Shown in pieces: positions 10,869-18,605 of a DNA stretch of 64,000 nt. Position 1 is the first letter of the stretch. Every line of letters begins with the position of its first letter. Below the pieces are notes generated by a model. That model saw nothing but the letters and a program-made list of their open reading frames with translations. It had not been told where the DNA came from and made no database searches. Source of the DNA: Polynucleobacter sp. 80A-SIGWE (GTDB lineage: Bacteria > Pseudomonadota > Gammaproteobacteria > Burkholderiales > Burkholderiaceae); assembly GCF_018882295.1 (NCBI RefSeq), contig NZ_JACVOR010000002.1:372001-436000 (forward strand), in the 5' to 3' direction. A program made the position numbers and the translations under genes.

Positions 10869-11756
10869 CTAGTTATTTGTTGGATGAATGGATAAGAAGT
10901 GTTGCTTAATGACCTGGGTAATATTTTGGCGACTGTGTTTTTTTCGTTCTAGCAGTCCCACCTTACGAAACACTGTTTTCCCTGTCAACTCCGAAATGTG
11001 TAATTGTTTATCAGTTCCCCAGGAGATGTTCGCTAGCTTAGGGACAATTGCGTAGCCTAGCCCCTGCCTCACGAGCTCAATAATTGCTTCTACGGAATTG
11101 AGCTCCATACCTTCCTTAATAACTAGTTTGTTTGAGCGAATAGTTTGATCTACAAGGTGGCCTGTCCAAGTGTTTCTCTCGAATCGAATAAATGGTAGCT
11201 CGCTAGACAATGCCTTTGTGGAGACACCTTTTCTATTTTTGACTGTTGGGTAAATTAACACCATGGGTTCGTTGTACAACTCAGTCCATTGCACATTTTG
11301 AGGTAATGCATATGGGGATTCTGTAACAATGGCTGCATCCAGACTCCCGTCAAGAACTTGATCAAGAAAGTTGCTAGATAAGCCAGCTATTAATTTGACC
11401 TCAAGGCTTGGATAACTTTGTTTGATTTTATTGAGGGCATTGCCAAATGCCCCCATGAGGGTTGAAACAAGTGCACCTAAAACGATGGTTCCGCTCACTT
11501 CGGATTTGAAATCAGAGCCCAGGGCCTCATAACGAGCCACGATCTCCTGGATTGGCTCAACTAATGATCTGCCGTGGTGATTTAGAGTCATGGAGCGTTT
11601 AGTCCTATCAAAAAGCTCAATACCAATATCTGCCTCCAGTTGCTGTAATTGTTGTCCCGCAGCAGCTGCGGTAAGCCCTATTTCACGTGCAGCGGCCGCC
11701 ACGCTCTTGTGTCTTGAAATAGCTAGAAAGTTCTTGAGTACTCGAATGCTCGACAT
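10869..11756 (-). CDS. LysR-family transcriptional regulator
   Basis: This 295-residue protein has an N-terminal winged helix-turn-helix (FLAISRHKSVAAAAREIGLT ... GIELFDRTKR, residues 9-53) and a C-terminal periplasmic-binding-like effector domain with FIRFERNTW and GLGYAIVPKLA. It is transcribed away from the dehydrogenase/hydratase operon that begins 82 bases from its start, the classic arrangement in which a LysR protein activates the divergent operon in response to a substrate. A TCGAA-N10-TTCGA dyad lies in the shared gap. The effector is probably the acid handled by that operon, but this is inference. Confidence 0.85.
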   Translation of the reverse strand: MSSIRVLKNFLAISRHKSVAAAAREIGLTAAAAGQQLQQLEADIGIELFDRTKRSMTLNHHGRSLVEPIQEIVARYEALGSDFKSEVSGTIVLGALVSTLMGAFGNALNKIKQSYPSLEVKLIAGLSSNFLDQVLDGSLDAAIVTESPYALPQNVQWTELYNEPMVLIYPTVKNRKGVSTKALSSELPFIRFERNTWTGHLVDQTIRSNKLVIKEGMELNSVEAIIELVRQGLGYAIVPKLANISWGTDKQLHISELTGKTVFRKVGLLERKKHSRQNITQVIKQHFLSIHPTNN

Positions 11757-11784
11757 AGGCTTAAATATAAAGTATTTTTTTATC

Positions 11785-11832
11785 TCGAAGAAAATTATAT
11801 TCGATTTATTTTTTACTATCTATCGATATAAT
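11785..11832 (+). promoter_or_regulatory. LysR-type dyad and TATAAT box immediately before the dehydrogenase operon
   Basis: The dyad TCGAA (11785-11789) / TTCGA (11800-11804) fits the dyad-with-A/T-core pattern of LysR binding sites. A perfect -10 box TATAAT lies at 11827-11832. No good -35 is visible (ATTTAT at 11804-11809), as expected for an activator-dependent promoter. The -10 box ends only 6 bases before the ATG at 11839, so transcription would begin at or next to the start codon. Confidence 0.5.
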
Positions 11833-11838
11833 CAGCTC

Positions 11839-12570
11839 ATGTCCAATACAGATCTCAAAGTAAAAGTCTGGCGCGGTGCTCAAGAAGGTGAGTTTGTTGA
11901 GTATTTGGTGCCACGAAACTCCAATCAAACGGTGCTGGATGTTGTTACCTATATTCAGCGCAAGCTGGATCCAACCCTAAGTTATCGCTTCGCTTGTCGA
12001 GTTGGTATGTGTGGTTCTTGCGCTATGACAGTGAATGGCGTTGCTCGCTGGACATGTCGCACGCACGTTTCTCAGATTGTGGAGGGTGACTCACTAGAGA
12101 TCGCCCCCTTAAATAATCTTCCCGTCATTAAAGATCTTGCAACGGATATGCGAGAGTTCTTTAACAAGTGGAAAGGTGCTGTCGGCTTCTTCAAGGGCAA
12201 TAAAACACGTCATGATGATTTTGCGAAAGTAGAGCCAGAATCGATTGAGCGCCAGTTGGCTAATGCTGGCATCGAATGTATTGGTTGCGGAGTTTGCTAT
12301 TCCTCGTGTGAGGTTGTTGAAAAACGCGCTAACTATCTTGGTCCTGCGGCTTTGAATCGCGCCTGGACGCTAACAAACGATGTGCGTGATGTGCAGCAAT
12401 TGGATCGCCTGCGTGCTGTTGCTGGCGATGAAGGTTGTCATGCATGTCATACGCAGGGATCTTGTACAGAGCGCTGTCCTAAGAAGCTTGAGCCTACAGC
12501 CAGTATTGCTGGCCTTAAGAAATTGGTAGCCAGGGCTGCCGTGCGTGGCAGCAAATGGGGTAAGTTATGA
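11839..12570 (+). CDS. Succinate dehydrogenase/fumarate reductase-like iron-sulfur subunit
   Basis: This is a 243-residue SdhB/FrdB homologue. The N-terminal ferredoxin domain binds [2Fe-2S] through FACRVGMCGSC and a later Cys in RWTC. The C-terminal domain has CIGCGVCYSSC and a CHTQGSCTERCP cluster, the C-x5-C-x3-CP spacing of FrdB/SdhB, for the high-potential clusters. I chose ATG 11839; the frame is open further upstream but that part overlaps the LysR gene antisense and has no family similarity. No Shine-Dalgarno sequence precedes the ATG. It is the first gene of a six- or seven-gene operon and overlaps the next gene by 4 bases. It is probably a second, special-purpose complex, since the usual sdhCDAB order is not followed. 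Confidence 0.85.
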   Translation: MSNTDLKVKVWRGAQEGEFVEYLVPRNSNQTVLDVVTYIQRKLDPTLSYRFACRVGMCGSCAMTVNGVARWTCRTHVSQIVEGDSLEIAPLNNLPVIKDLATDMREFFNKWKGAVGFFKGNKTRHDDFAKVEPESIERQLANAGIECIGCGVCYSSCEVVEKRANYLGPAALNRAWTLTNDVRDVQQLDRLRAVAGDEGCHACHTQGSCTERCPKKLEPTASIAGLKKLVARAAVRGSKWGKL

Positions 12571-12917
12571 GTCCGGGAGTATTGCAGGCAAAGCTTTGGT
12601 ATGCCCAAAGAATTAGTGCCATGATTTTAGGACTCTGTGTCAGCATCCACCTCATCATTATTTTTTACGCAATACGCGGCGGTCTCACTGCTGAAGAGAT
12701 TCTTGGGCGCACGCAAGGCAATATTGCATTTGCCATTTTTTATGAGATTTTTGTTTTGGCCTGTTTTGTACATGCACCTATCGGTGTGGCTAACATTCTC
12801 GAAGAAACCTTTTGCAAAGGATTTATTTCCAAGGCTCTATCTTGGGTTCTGGCGGCCCTCATCATCACCCTGGGAACTACAGCGGTAATCGGCGTCTATA
12901 CCGGAGGTGCTTTATGA
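12567..12917 (+). CDS. Membrane anchor subunit of the SDH/FRD-like complex (C-like)
   Basis: This is a 116-residue hydrophobic protein with three predicted membrane helices: around residues 14-36 (ISAMILGLCVSIHLIIIF), 55-75 (IAFAIFYEIFVLACFVHAPIGV) and 88-112 (ALSWVLAALIITLGTTAVIGV). Histidines in the first and second helices (H26, H67 region) could bind haem or lie near the quinone site, as in succinate dehydrogenase anchors. It overlaps both neighbours by 4 bases, which fits tight co-translation of a complex. Anchor subunits diverge strongly, so the call rests on size, topology and position between the iron-sulfur subunit and a second anchor. Confidence 0.7.
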   Translation: MSPGVLQAKLWYAQRISAMILGLCVSIHLIIIFYAIRGGLTAEEILGRTQGNIAFAIFYEIFVLACFVHAPIGVANILEETFCKGFISKALSWVLAALIITLGTTAVIGVYTGGAL

Positions 12918-13273
12918 GATCTAGACCAAAGCTCGATTTACGCGCAAAGTCTCATCTCTCTTACTTTGCATATGCATGCCATCGTTTCTCCGGATTATTG
13001 TTGGCTTGCTTTATTCCTTTGCATTTCTTAATGCTTTCTCAGTCCCTACGTGGGGCCAGTGGATTTGAGCGCTATTTAGAATTAACTGATTTTTGGGTAT
13101 TCAAATTTGGTGAGTGGGCGCTCGTTATTTTGTTGGCGATACATTTGGTGGGTGGAATTCGGCTCATCATGATTGAGTTTGGTCCGTGGCGCGGACTGCG
13201 TAAGGCTTGGACCCAAGTGGCTATTTTGTTTGGCATTGCTTGTGGCCTTCTATTCTTGTATTTAGCAAATTGA
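12914..13273 (+). CDS. Membrane anchor subunit of the SDH/FRD-like complex (D-like)
   Basis: This is a 119-residue three-helix membrane protein. It begins MRSRPKLDLRAKSHLSYFAYACHRFSGLLL; the HRFSG segment resembles the quinone/haem-proximal motif of SdhC-type anchors. Helices lie near residues 21-38, 62-84 and 96-117. The ATG at 12914 overlaps the preceding stop (ATGA); longer in-frame extensions run inside the previous gene and are not credible. It is followed 11 bases later by the fumarase-like alpha subunit. Together with the previous gene it should tether the iron-sulfur and flavoprotein subunits to the membrane and pass electrons to or from quinone. Confidence 0.7.
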   Translation: MRSRPKLDLRAKSHLSYFAYACHRFSGLLLACFIPLHFLMLSQSLRGASGFERYLELTDFWVFKFGEWALVILLAIHLVGGIRLIMIEFGPWRGLRKAWTQVAILFGIACGLLFLYLAN

Positions 13274-13284
13274 TTGGGTAATTT

Positions 13285-14160
13285 ATGCAGTTGCAAATGA
13301 AAGCAGTTGAAGACGCATGTAAAGAGCTTTATATCCGCGCCTTAAAAGTACTCCCAGATGATGTTAAAGCGGGTATTGAGCGCTTAAACCAAGGTGAGTC
13401 GGATGCTCGCGCACAGGTAGTGCTGAAAACCATGATCACCAATATTGCTGTTGCAGAGCGTGAGGACAACTTACTTTGCCAGGACACGGGCCTACCGATC
13501 TACAAGGTCAAGATTGGTCGCAATGTTCAGCTTGATGGCATGGAGCTCAAGGCGGCTATTCGTAAAGGGTGTGAGCGTGCAACAACTGAATATCCATTGC
13601 GTTCATCAGTAGTCCATCCAATCACCAGAAAAAATAATCACACCTCCTGCGGCATTGATATGCCTGCAATCAGTATTGATTTTTGTGACGATGATGAGAC
13701 GCTTGAAATTGAGATGGTTCCAAAGGGAAGTGGCTCAGAAAATAATTCATTTTTGAAGATGGCTATTCCTGCTGATGGGATTAATGGCGTTAAAGCTTTT
13801 GTCATTGAGAGTGTGGTATCTGCTGGAGGTAAGACATGCCCCCCAACGATTGTTGGCGTTGGCATTGGTGGCACCTCCGAGCAATGTGTTGCGATGGCCA
13901 AGCGTGCGGCTACCAGGGCATTGGGGAGCGTATGTAGTGACGAAGAAGGCGCCAAGTTAGAGCAAGAGTTAACTGTTGCTGTAAATAAATTAGGTATTGG
14001 CCCCCAAGGTTTAGGTGGCGATGGAACGGCATTTGCCGTGCATGTCGAGCTTGCACACACCCATATCACTTTAAATCCAGTGGCAGTCAATATGCAGTGC
14101 CATTCTGCGCGAAGAGCGCGAGCAACTTTCACACCCGCTGGTGTGACTTACGGATTCTAG
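13285..14160 (+). CDS. Class I fumarase/tartrate dehydratase-like alpha subunit
   Basis: This is a 291-residue homologue of TtdA and of the N-terminal part of class I fumarases, which add water to fumarate-like acids using an oxygen-sensitive [4Fe-4S] cluster. Cluster cysteines are visible in LCQDTGLP (near residue 73), GGKTCPPTIVGVG (near 187) and NMQCHSARR (near 273). The size matches two-subunit hydratases. The beta subunit follows 8 bases downstream. Substrates in this family include fumarate, L-tartrate and mesaconate, and I cannot separate them by eye. Its placement inside an operon encoding an SDH-like complex suggests the two act on consecutive intermediates. Confidence 0.85.
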   Translation: MQLQMKAVEDACKELYIRALKVLPDDVKAGIERLNQGESDARAQVVLKTMITNIAVAEREDNLLCQDTGLPIYKVKIGRNVQLDGMELKAAIRKGCERATTEYPLRSSVVHPITRKNNHTSCGIDMPAISIDFCDDDETLEIEMVPKGSGSENNSFLKMAIPADGINGVKAFVIESVVSAGGKTCPPTIVGVGIGGTSEQCVAMAKRAATRALGSVCSDEEGAKLEQELTVAVNKLGIGPQGLGGDGTAFAVHVELAHTHITLNPVAVNMQCHSARRARATFTPAGVTYGF

Positions 14161-14168
14161 GAATAACG

Positions 14169-14780
14169 ATGGCCCATTACTACCTTCCAACTCCTGTTAG
14201 CGAAGCGGATATTCGTAAGCTACGTATTAATGACACAGTTACACTTCAAAATACCTTGTTTGGTATTCGAGATGCTACGCAGATCCACTTATTTGATAAG
14301 GGTCGAAAAACTCGCTTTGATCTCAATGGGCATGCTGTGATTCATACAGCGCCGAATGTGCGTAAGGTGCCTGTCAGCGAAGAATTCCCAGCTGGCTACC
14401 AGCCAATCTGCATTGGGACTACTACTTCAGATCGTATGGAGCGTTTTACTCGCCCTTTGATGACTGAAAATGGTGTGCGAATGATTGTAGGCAAGGGCGG
14501 TATGCGTGAAGGATCTGCGGCAGCCTTTCAGGAAATCGGTGGCGTGTACCTTGCTATTATTGGCGGCACAGCGGCACTAGAGACGACTTGGATTGAACAA
14601 ATAGAAGATGTCGATATGGATGATCTCAATCCAGAATCTCTCTGGCGCTTCAAGATTAAGGACTTTGGTCCTTTGCTGGTAGCAATGGATAGCCACGGTG
14701 GCAGCATTTATCAAGAAGTGAAGAGCGATGTTGCGCGCAATAAAGAAGCTGTTTTAAAGAGCTTAGGAATTGCATCATGA
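14169..14780 (+). CDS. Class I fumarase/tartrate dehydratase-like beta subunit
   Basis: This is a 203-residue TtdB-like protein matching the C-terminal domain of class I fumarases. It carries GTTTSDRMERFTRPLM and VGKGGMREGSAAAF; the KGGM segment holds the catalytic lysine region of the family. The ATG at 14169 follows the alpha stop by 8 bases, whereas longer in-frame starts lie inside the alpha gene. It overlaps the next gene by 4 bases (ATGA). The two subunits should form the active hydratase. Whether it makes malate, oxaloacetate (from tartrate) or another product is not decidable from sequence alone. Confidence 0.85.
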   Translation: MAHYYLPTPVSEADIRKLRINDTVTLQNTLFGIRDATQIHLFDKGRKTRFDLNGHAVIHTAPNVRKVPVSEEFPAGYQPICIGTTTSDRMERFTRPLMTENGVRMIVGKGGMREGSAAAFQEIGGVYLAIIGGTAALETTWIEQIEDVDMDDLNPESLWRFKIKDFGPLLVAMDSHGGSIYQEVKSDVARNKEAVLKSLGIAS

Positions 14781-16495
14781 ATATCGCCACTATTGAAACT
14801 GATATCCTAATTCTGGGTTCTGGTGGTGCAGGATTATTTGCAGCCCTGCACGCACATCAAGCTAATCCAAACCTTAAGATCACTATTGCCGTAAAGGGGC
14901 TGCTGGGGAAATGTGGTTGTACCCGGATGGTGCAGGGTGGTTATAACGTTGCGCTAGCAGAAGGTGATTCTGTTGAGCGTCACTTTATGGATACGATTGA
15001 GGGTGGTAAATGGCTGTCCGATCAAGAGTTAGCTTGGACCTTAGTTAATAAGGCTGTCGAACGTATTCATGAGCTTGAGAATGAGCTCGGCTGTTTTTTT
15101 GATCGCAATCCAGATGGAACAGTCCATCAAAAAGCATTTGCTGGACAAACCTTTGACCGTACAGTTCATAAGGGTGATTTGACTGGCATTGAAATTATCA
15201 GTCGATTGGCTGAGCAAGTCTGGGCTAGAGGAATTCATCGCCTTGAGGAATATCGGGCGCTTGAGTTAATTCATAGTGCTGATGGAAAGTCACTCGCCGG
15301 GGTACTCATGCTCAATATGCAGACTGGTGAATTCACATTGGTACGAGCCAAGGCAGTACTCCTTGCTACTGGTGGTGGTCCAACAATGTATAAGTACCAC
15401 ACGCCTTCGGGCGATAAGAGCTGTGATGGCTTAGCAATGGCTCTGCGTGCTGGCCTCACATTGCGCGATATGGAAATGGTGCAGTTTCATCCAACTGGTT
15501 TGTTAGCCGGCCCTGGCACCAGGATGACTGGAACTGTTCTTGAGGAAGGCTTGCGTGGGGCAGGTGGATATTTGCTTAATGGTAATCAAGAGCGCTTTAT
15601 GGGTAACTACGATCCCCGTAATGAACGTGCAACTCGAGATATTGTTTCTCGCTCTATTAATTCTGAAATTAGAGCGGGTAGAGCCACCCCTAATGGCGGT
15701 GTTTTTATTCAGATGAGTCATCTCGGCCCTGATAACGTTCGCAAGCAATTTAAAGGCATGGTCGAGCGATGTGCTGATAGTGGCTTTGACTTGGCTGGAG
15801 ATCTTGTAGAGGTTGTTCCAACTGCACATTACATGATGGGCGGATTGATATTTAAGGCAGACTGCAGCACCGAGTTACCAGGTTTATTTGCAGCAGGTGA
15901 AGACACTGGAGGGGTGCACGGTGCAAACCGCTTGGGTGGTAATGGCGTTGCTAACTCCACTGTATTTGGCGGTATTGCTGGTGAAGAAATGGCGAAATGG
16001 GTTGTTTCGCAGAATTTGCAGGAGTGCAATATGGATGAGGTGCACGCCAGCATCAAGGCTCATGAGGCGCCATTAGAGAGGCCTGCTGGCGATATTGAGT
16101 TAATTCGTGATGCTCTGGCAGAGTGTATGTGGGATGACGTAGGCATCTCAAGAACAAAAGAAAGTTTGCTCCGAGCTCGCATCAAGCTTGATCAGTTAGG
16201 TGAGCAGTTGCATCAAATTGGCGTTGGCGATATTCAAAGGGAATACAGCATTACATGGCAGGATTGGATGAATTTAAATAATCTGATCTTAGTTAGCAAG
16301 TCTGTAACCGAAGCTGCGCTTTCTCGTGAAAACTCTCGAGGAGCTCACTATCGTGATGATTTTCCTCAACCCGGCTCTTTAGAAGAGTCTTATTTCACAG
16401 CAGTTCAATTGGGTAAAAATGGGTTGGATATTAAAAATAGACCAGTTCAATTTACGATGATTAAACCTGGCGAGACTATTTTGGTAGAGGCCTAA
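14777..16495 (+). CDS. Fumarate reductase/succinate dehydrogenase-like flavoprotein subunit lacking the covalent-FAD His
   Basis: This 572-residue flavoprotein has the SdhA/FrdA layout. The FAD dinucleotide motif is LGSGGAGLFAA (residues 13-23). Substrate-site residues seem kept: QFHPTG, EEGLRGAGGYLLN, ATRDIVSRSI, HYMMGGL and GANRLGGNG. The C-terminal ENSRGAHYRDDFP matches the family. At the position where SdhA and FrdA have the His that binds FAD covalently (five residues before the Q/E of QGG), this protein has Cys48 (CTRMVQGG). Non-covalent relatives such as L-aspartate oxidase also lack the His. It comes last in the complex, after the hydratase subunits, unlike the usual order. It probably partners the iron-sulfur and anchor subunits upstream, but direction and substrate are unknown. 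Confidence 0.8.
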   Translation: MNIATIETDILILGSGGAGLFAALHAHQANPNLKITIAVKGLLGKCGCTRMVQGGYNVALAEGDSVERHFMDTIEGGKWLSDQELAWTLVNKAVERIHELENELGCFFDRNPDGTVHQKAFAGQTFDRTVHKGDLTGIEIISRLAEQVWARGIHRLEEYRALELIHSADGKSLAGVLMLNMQTGEFTLVRAKAVLLATGGGPTMYKYHTPSGDKSCDGLAMALRAGLTLRDMEMVQFHPTGLLAGPGTRMTGTVLEEGLRGAGGYLLNGNQERFMGNYDPRNERATRDIVSRSINSEIRAGRATPNGGVFIQMSHLGPDNVRKQFKGMVERCADSGFDLAGDLVEVVPTAHYMMGGLIFKADCSTELPGLFAAGEDTGGVHGANRLGGNGVANSTVFGGIAGEEMAKWVVSQNLQECNMDEVHASIKAHEAPLERPAGDIELIRDALAECMWDDVGISRTKESLLRARIKLDQLGEQLHQIGVGDIQREYSITWQDWMNLNNLILVSKSVTEAALSRENSRGAHYRDDFPQPGSLEESYFTAVQLGKNGLDIKNRPVQFTMIKPGETILVEA

Positions 16496-16497
16496 TT

Positions 16498-17250
16498 ATT
16501 TTTGAATTAATTGAGCCGGCCTCGTTTGCGCTAGCAACTCTAATTGTTCTGTGCGCATTCTTCATCTTTGGAGTTTCTGGATTTGGCTCATCAATAGCGG
16601 CTGTGCCTTTACTGGTTCAGATGTACCCGCTAAAGGTAGTGGTGCCAATGATGGTGCTTATTGATATCTGCGCTTCGCTGTATGTGGGTAGAAAGTCATC
16701 TAGTGATGCCAATATTCAAGAATTGAAATGGCTATTTCCTTTTAGTCTAATCGGGATGGTATTAGGGATCTTTTTATTGGTGAAGGCGCCAAGCGAGCCT
16801 TTGTTATTGATTCTTGGGATCTTTGCAGCCATTAATGGCGTGCGTGTTTTAGTTCAGAGAAACGTCGAGTTTCGAGATCCCATCAATAAATGGTGGGCAG
16901 TGCCATTTGGATTTTTTGGAGGTGCATTTACTGCTCTTTTTGCTACAGGTGGGCCAGTGTATGCATCCTATCTAGGTTTAAGAATTAATGACCCCAAGGT
17001 TCTTCGCGCGACAATGGCCTTTGCTATTTTTATGCTGACCTTCTTAAGGCTTGCCTTGATGCTGGTTACTGGGCTGATACTGAGTTGGGAGGTAATCGTC
17101 CTTGCCGCTTGCTTAATGCCGGTTGCATTCTTGGGTATATGGACTGGATCCCATGTCCACACCAAGCTTAGCAATACTTCGATGCGGATAGCTTATGGCT
17201 CTATATTGGTATTTTCTGGTTCAATGTTATTGCTTAGACAGCTTGCATAA
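16498..17250 (+). CDS. TauE/SafE-family membrane exporter with apparent ATT start
   Basis: This multi-helix membrane protein of the TauE/SafE family exports or moves sulfite, sulfoacids or other small anions. The family segment FGVSGFGSS lies near residues 29-37, and GGAFTALFATGGPVYASYLG near 139 is the repeat copy in the second half. The first ATG/GTG/TTG in frame is at 16603, which would cut off the first helix and the FGxSGFGSS motif. The frame is open and family-like back to two adjacent ATT codons at 16495 and 16498, right after the flavoprotein stop, with AGAGG at 16486-16490. An ATT start is therefore likely, giving 250 residues. Its position at the end of the dehydrogenase/hydratase operon suggests it clears an anion made by that pathway. 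Confidence 0.65.
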   Translation: MFELIEPASFALATLIVLCAFFIFGVSGFGSSIAAVPLLVQMYPLKVVVPMMVLIDICASLYVGRKSSSDANIQELKWLFPFSLIGMVLGIFLLVKAPSEPLLLILGIFAAINGVRVLVQRNVEFRDPINKWWAVPFGFFGGAFTALFATGGPVYASYLGLRINDPKVLRATMAFAIFMLTFLRLALMLVTGLILSWEVIVLAACLMPVAFLGIWTGSHVHTKLSNTSMRIAYGSILVFSGSMLLLRQLA

Positions 17251-17272
17251 AATGATTGCTTATTAGAAAGTA

Positions 17273-17300
17273 AAAAAGCGAGGACGAATCCTCGCTTTTT
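17273..17300. terminator. Bidirectional intrinsic terminator
   Basis: AAAAAGCGAGGA and TCCTCGCTTTTT form a perfect 12-bp stem around a CGAA loop, with A-run and T-run flanks. It separates the convergent TauE-like and Bug genes and should work in both directions. Confidence 0.9.
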
Positions 17301-17317
17301 TATACCGCTATGAATCA

Positions 17318-18304
17318 TTACTGGGCACTAATATTGCGACCCTTAATCACCTTCTCCCAGTTTGCTGACTCAGCTTTAATCTGAGCATCAAAGTCTTTCT
17401 GAGAATTGACTACTGGAGTTAAGCCGTTAAGCTCTAGGCTCTTTTTCATCGCTTCTGAGTTCACTGCCTTTACCGTGGCATCGTAAATCTTATCGGTGAT
17501 GGCTTTAGGAGTGTTGGCGGGGGCAATCAAGCCAAACCAGCCTGTACTTTCAAATCCAGGAATCCCACTTTCGGCAACGGTAGGCACATCAGGAAGTTGT
17601 TTAACTCGCTTAGCACTGGTAACGGCTATCGGCTTAATTTGACCGGTCTTTGCAAATCCAGTTGCAGCTGTCAAGTTACCAACCATGAAATCAATTTGTC
17701 CAGCTACGAGGTCATTGATAGCCGCTGATTCACCTTTATAAGGTACATGTGTTGCTGGAATATTGGCAGAGTAGGTGAGATTCTCGCCAGCCATATGCAC
17801 TTGGCTGCCGATACCAGCTGAACCAAAATTCAGATCTTTAGTTTTGGCGTAGGTAATAAATTCATTTAAATTTTTAACGGGCAATTTAGTACTTACTGAT
17901 AGCAGCATTGGACCACTGGCAACATTGGTGATATTCACAAAATCTTTGCTGTAATTAACCGGCAATTTTTTGTACAAGTTGGGGTTAACTGTGAGCATGC
18001 TTCCAGAAGCAAGCATGATGGTGTAACCGTCAGCAGGGGATTGCGCTACAAATTCAGCTGCGATATTACCGCCTGCACCGCCTTTGTTTTCAACGATAAC
18101 GTTCTGTCCCAAGTCTTTTGTTAATTGCTGAGCCAGGAGTCTGCCAAGAATATCGGTAGTTCCTCCAGCTGCAAATGGGATTACTAATTTAATTGGCTTA
18201 GTAGGCCAAGATTGCGCGATTGCTAGTTGGGGTAGGGCGAGCGATAGCGCTCCAGCAAGCAAAATAAATCGTCTACTCAGTTTGAAATTTTCAATCTTAA
18301 ACAT
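17318..18304 (-). CDS. Bug/TctC-family periplasmic binding protein (orphan)
   Basis: This is a 328-residue tripartite tricarboxylate transporter binding protein. An N-terminal signal (basic RR, then LLAGALSLALPQLAIAQ) ends near residue 30, followed by SWPTKPIKLVIPFAAGGTTDILGRLLAQQL, the family's first ligand loop. Later segments (GSAGIGSQVHMAGE, VPYKGESAAINDLVAGQIDFMVGN) are typical. No membrane subunits are nearby. It is transcribed away from the sulfolactate genes across a 301-base gap, so it may respond to the same signals. CTGGAG precedes the start. The ligand is unknown; C3/C4 carboxylates or sulfocarboxylates are possible. Confidence 0.85.
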   Translation of the reverse strand: MFKIENFKLSRRFILLAGALSLALPQLAIAQSWPTKPIKLVIPFAAGGTTDILGRLLAQQLTKDLGQNVIVENKGGAGGNIAAEFVAQSPADGYTIMLASGSMLTVNPNLYKKLPVNYSKDFVNITNVASGPMLLSVSTKLPVKNLNEFITYAKTKDLNFGSAGIGSQVHMAGENLTYSANIPATHVPYKGESAAINDLVAGQIDFMVGNLTAATGFAKTGQIKPIAVTSAKRVKQLPDVPTVAESGIPGFESTGWFGLIAPANTPKAITDKIYDATVKAVNSEAMKKSLELNGLTPVVNSQKDFDAQIKAESANWEKVIKGRNISAQ

Positions 18305-18469
18305 CGGTGATCTCCAGTGGTAATTTGATCTTTGTATCTTATCTACTTAGGCATCAAAAAATACGCTTTATTGCTATTTATTAGTTATATGCTTATACGT
18401 CACTACTGTCTCCTCCACCCACTATATTGCGCCACTTTGTATTCGTTGCGCCGCACAATGAATTGATTC

Positions 18470-18504
18470 TTGCAAGATATCTAAATCATCTATATGATTC
18501 AGAT
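18470..18504 (+). promoter_or_regulatory. Promoter with overlapping operator dyad upstream of the sulfolactate genes
   Basis: A promoter-like pair is visible: -35 TTGCAA (18470-18475), a 17-base spacer, and -10 TATGAT (18493-18498). A 26-base inverted repeat covers the spacer and -10 box: ATCTAAATCAT at 18479-18489 and ATGATTCAGAT at 18494-18504, one mismatch in 11 pairs. A repressor bound here would block RNA polymerase. The GntR-family protein encoded downstream (21156-21875) is the natural candidate. The rest of the 301-base gap (18305-18605) holds no convincing gene. Confidence 0.55.
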
Positions 18505-18605
18505 ATGTCATCTATTTTGTCCCCTAAAGCCAAGTCTAGTCAAGCCCTAAAAACCCTGCGTTTTAATGGGTTGAGCCTGATTGCCTTTTCCCGAGGGGAG
18601 CATGC

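Noticed and set aside
11590-11838. An 83-residue N-terminal extension of the iron-sulfur subunit
   Set aside because: The extension is open frame by chance. It overlaps the LysR gene antisense and has no similarity to SdhB; the promoter also lies inside it.
13285-14780. Naming the hydratase pair as L-tartrate dehydratase (ttdAB) or fumarase
   Set aside because: The cluster cysteines and fold are shared by fumarase, tartrate dehydratase and mesaconase. The sequence seen by eye does not separate them, so no gene symbol was given.
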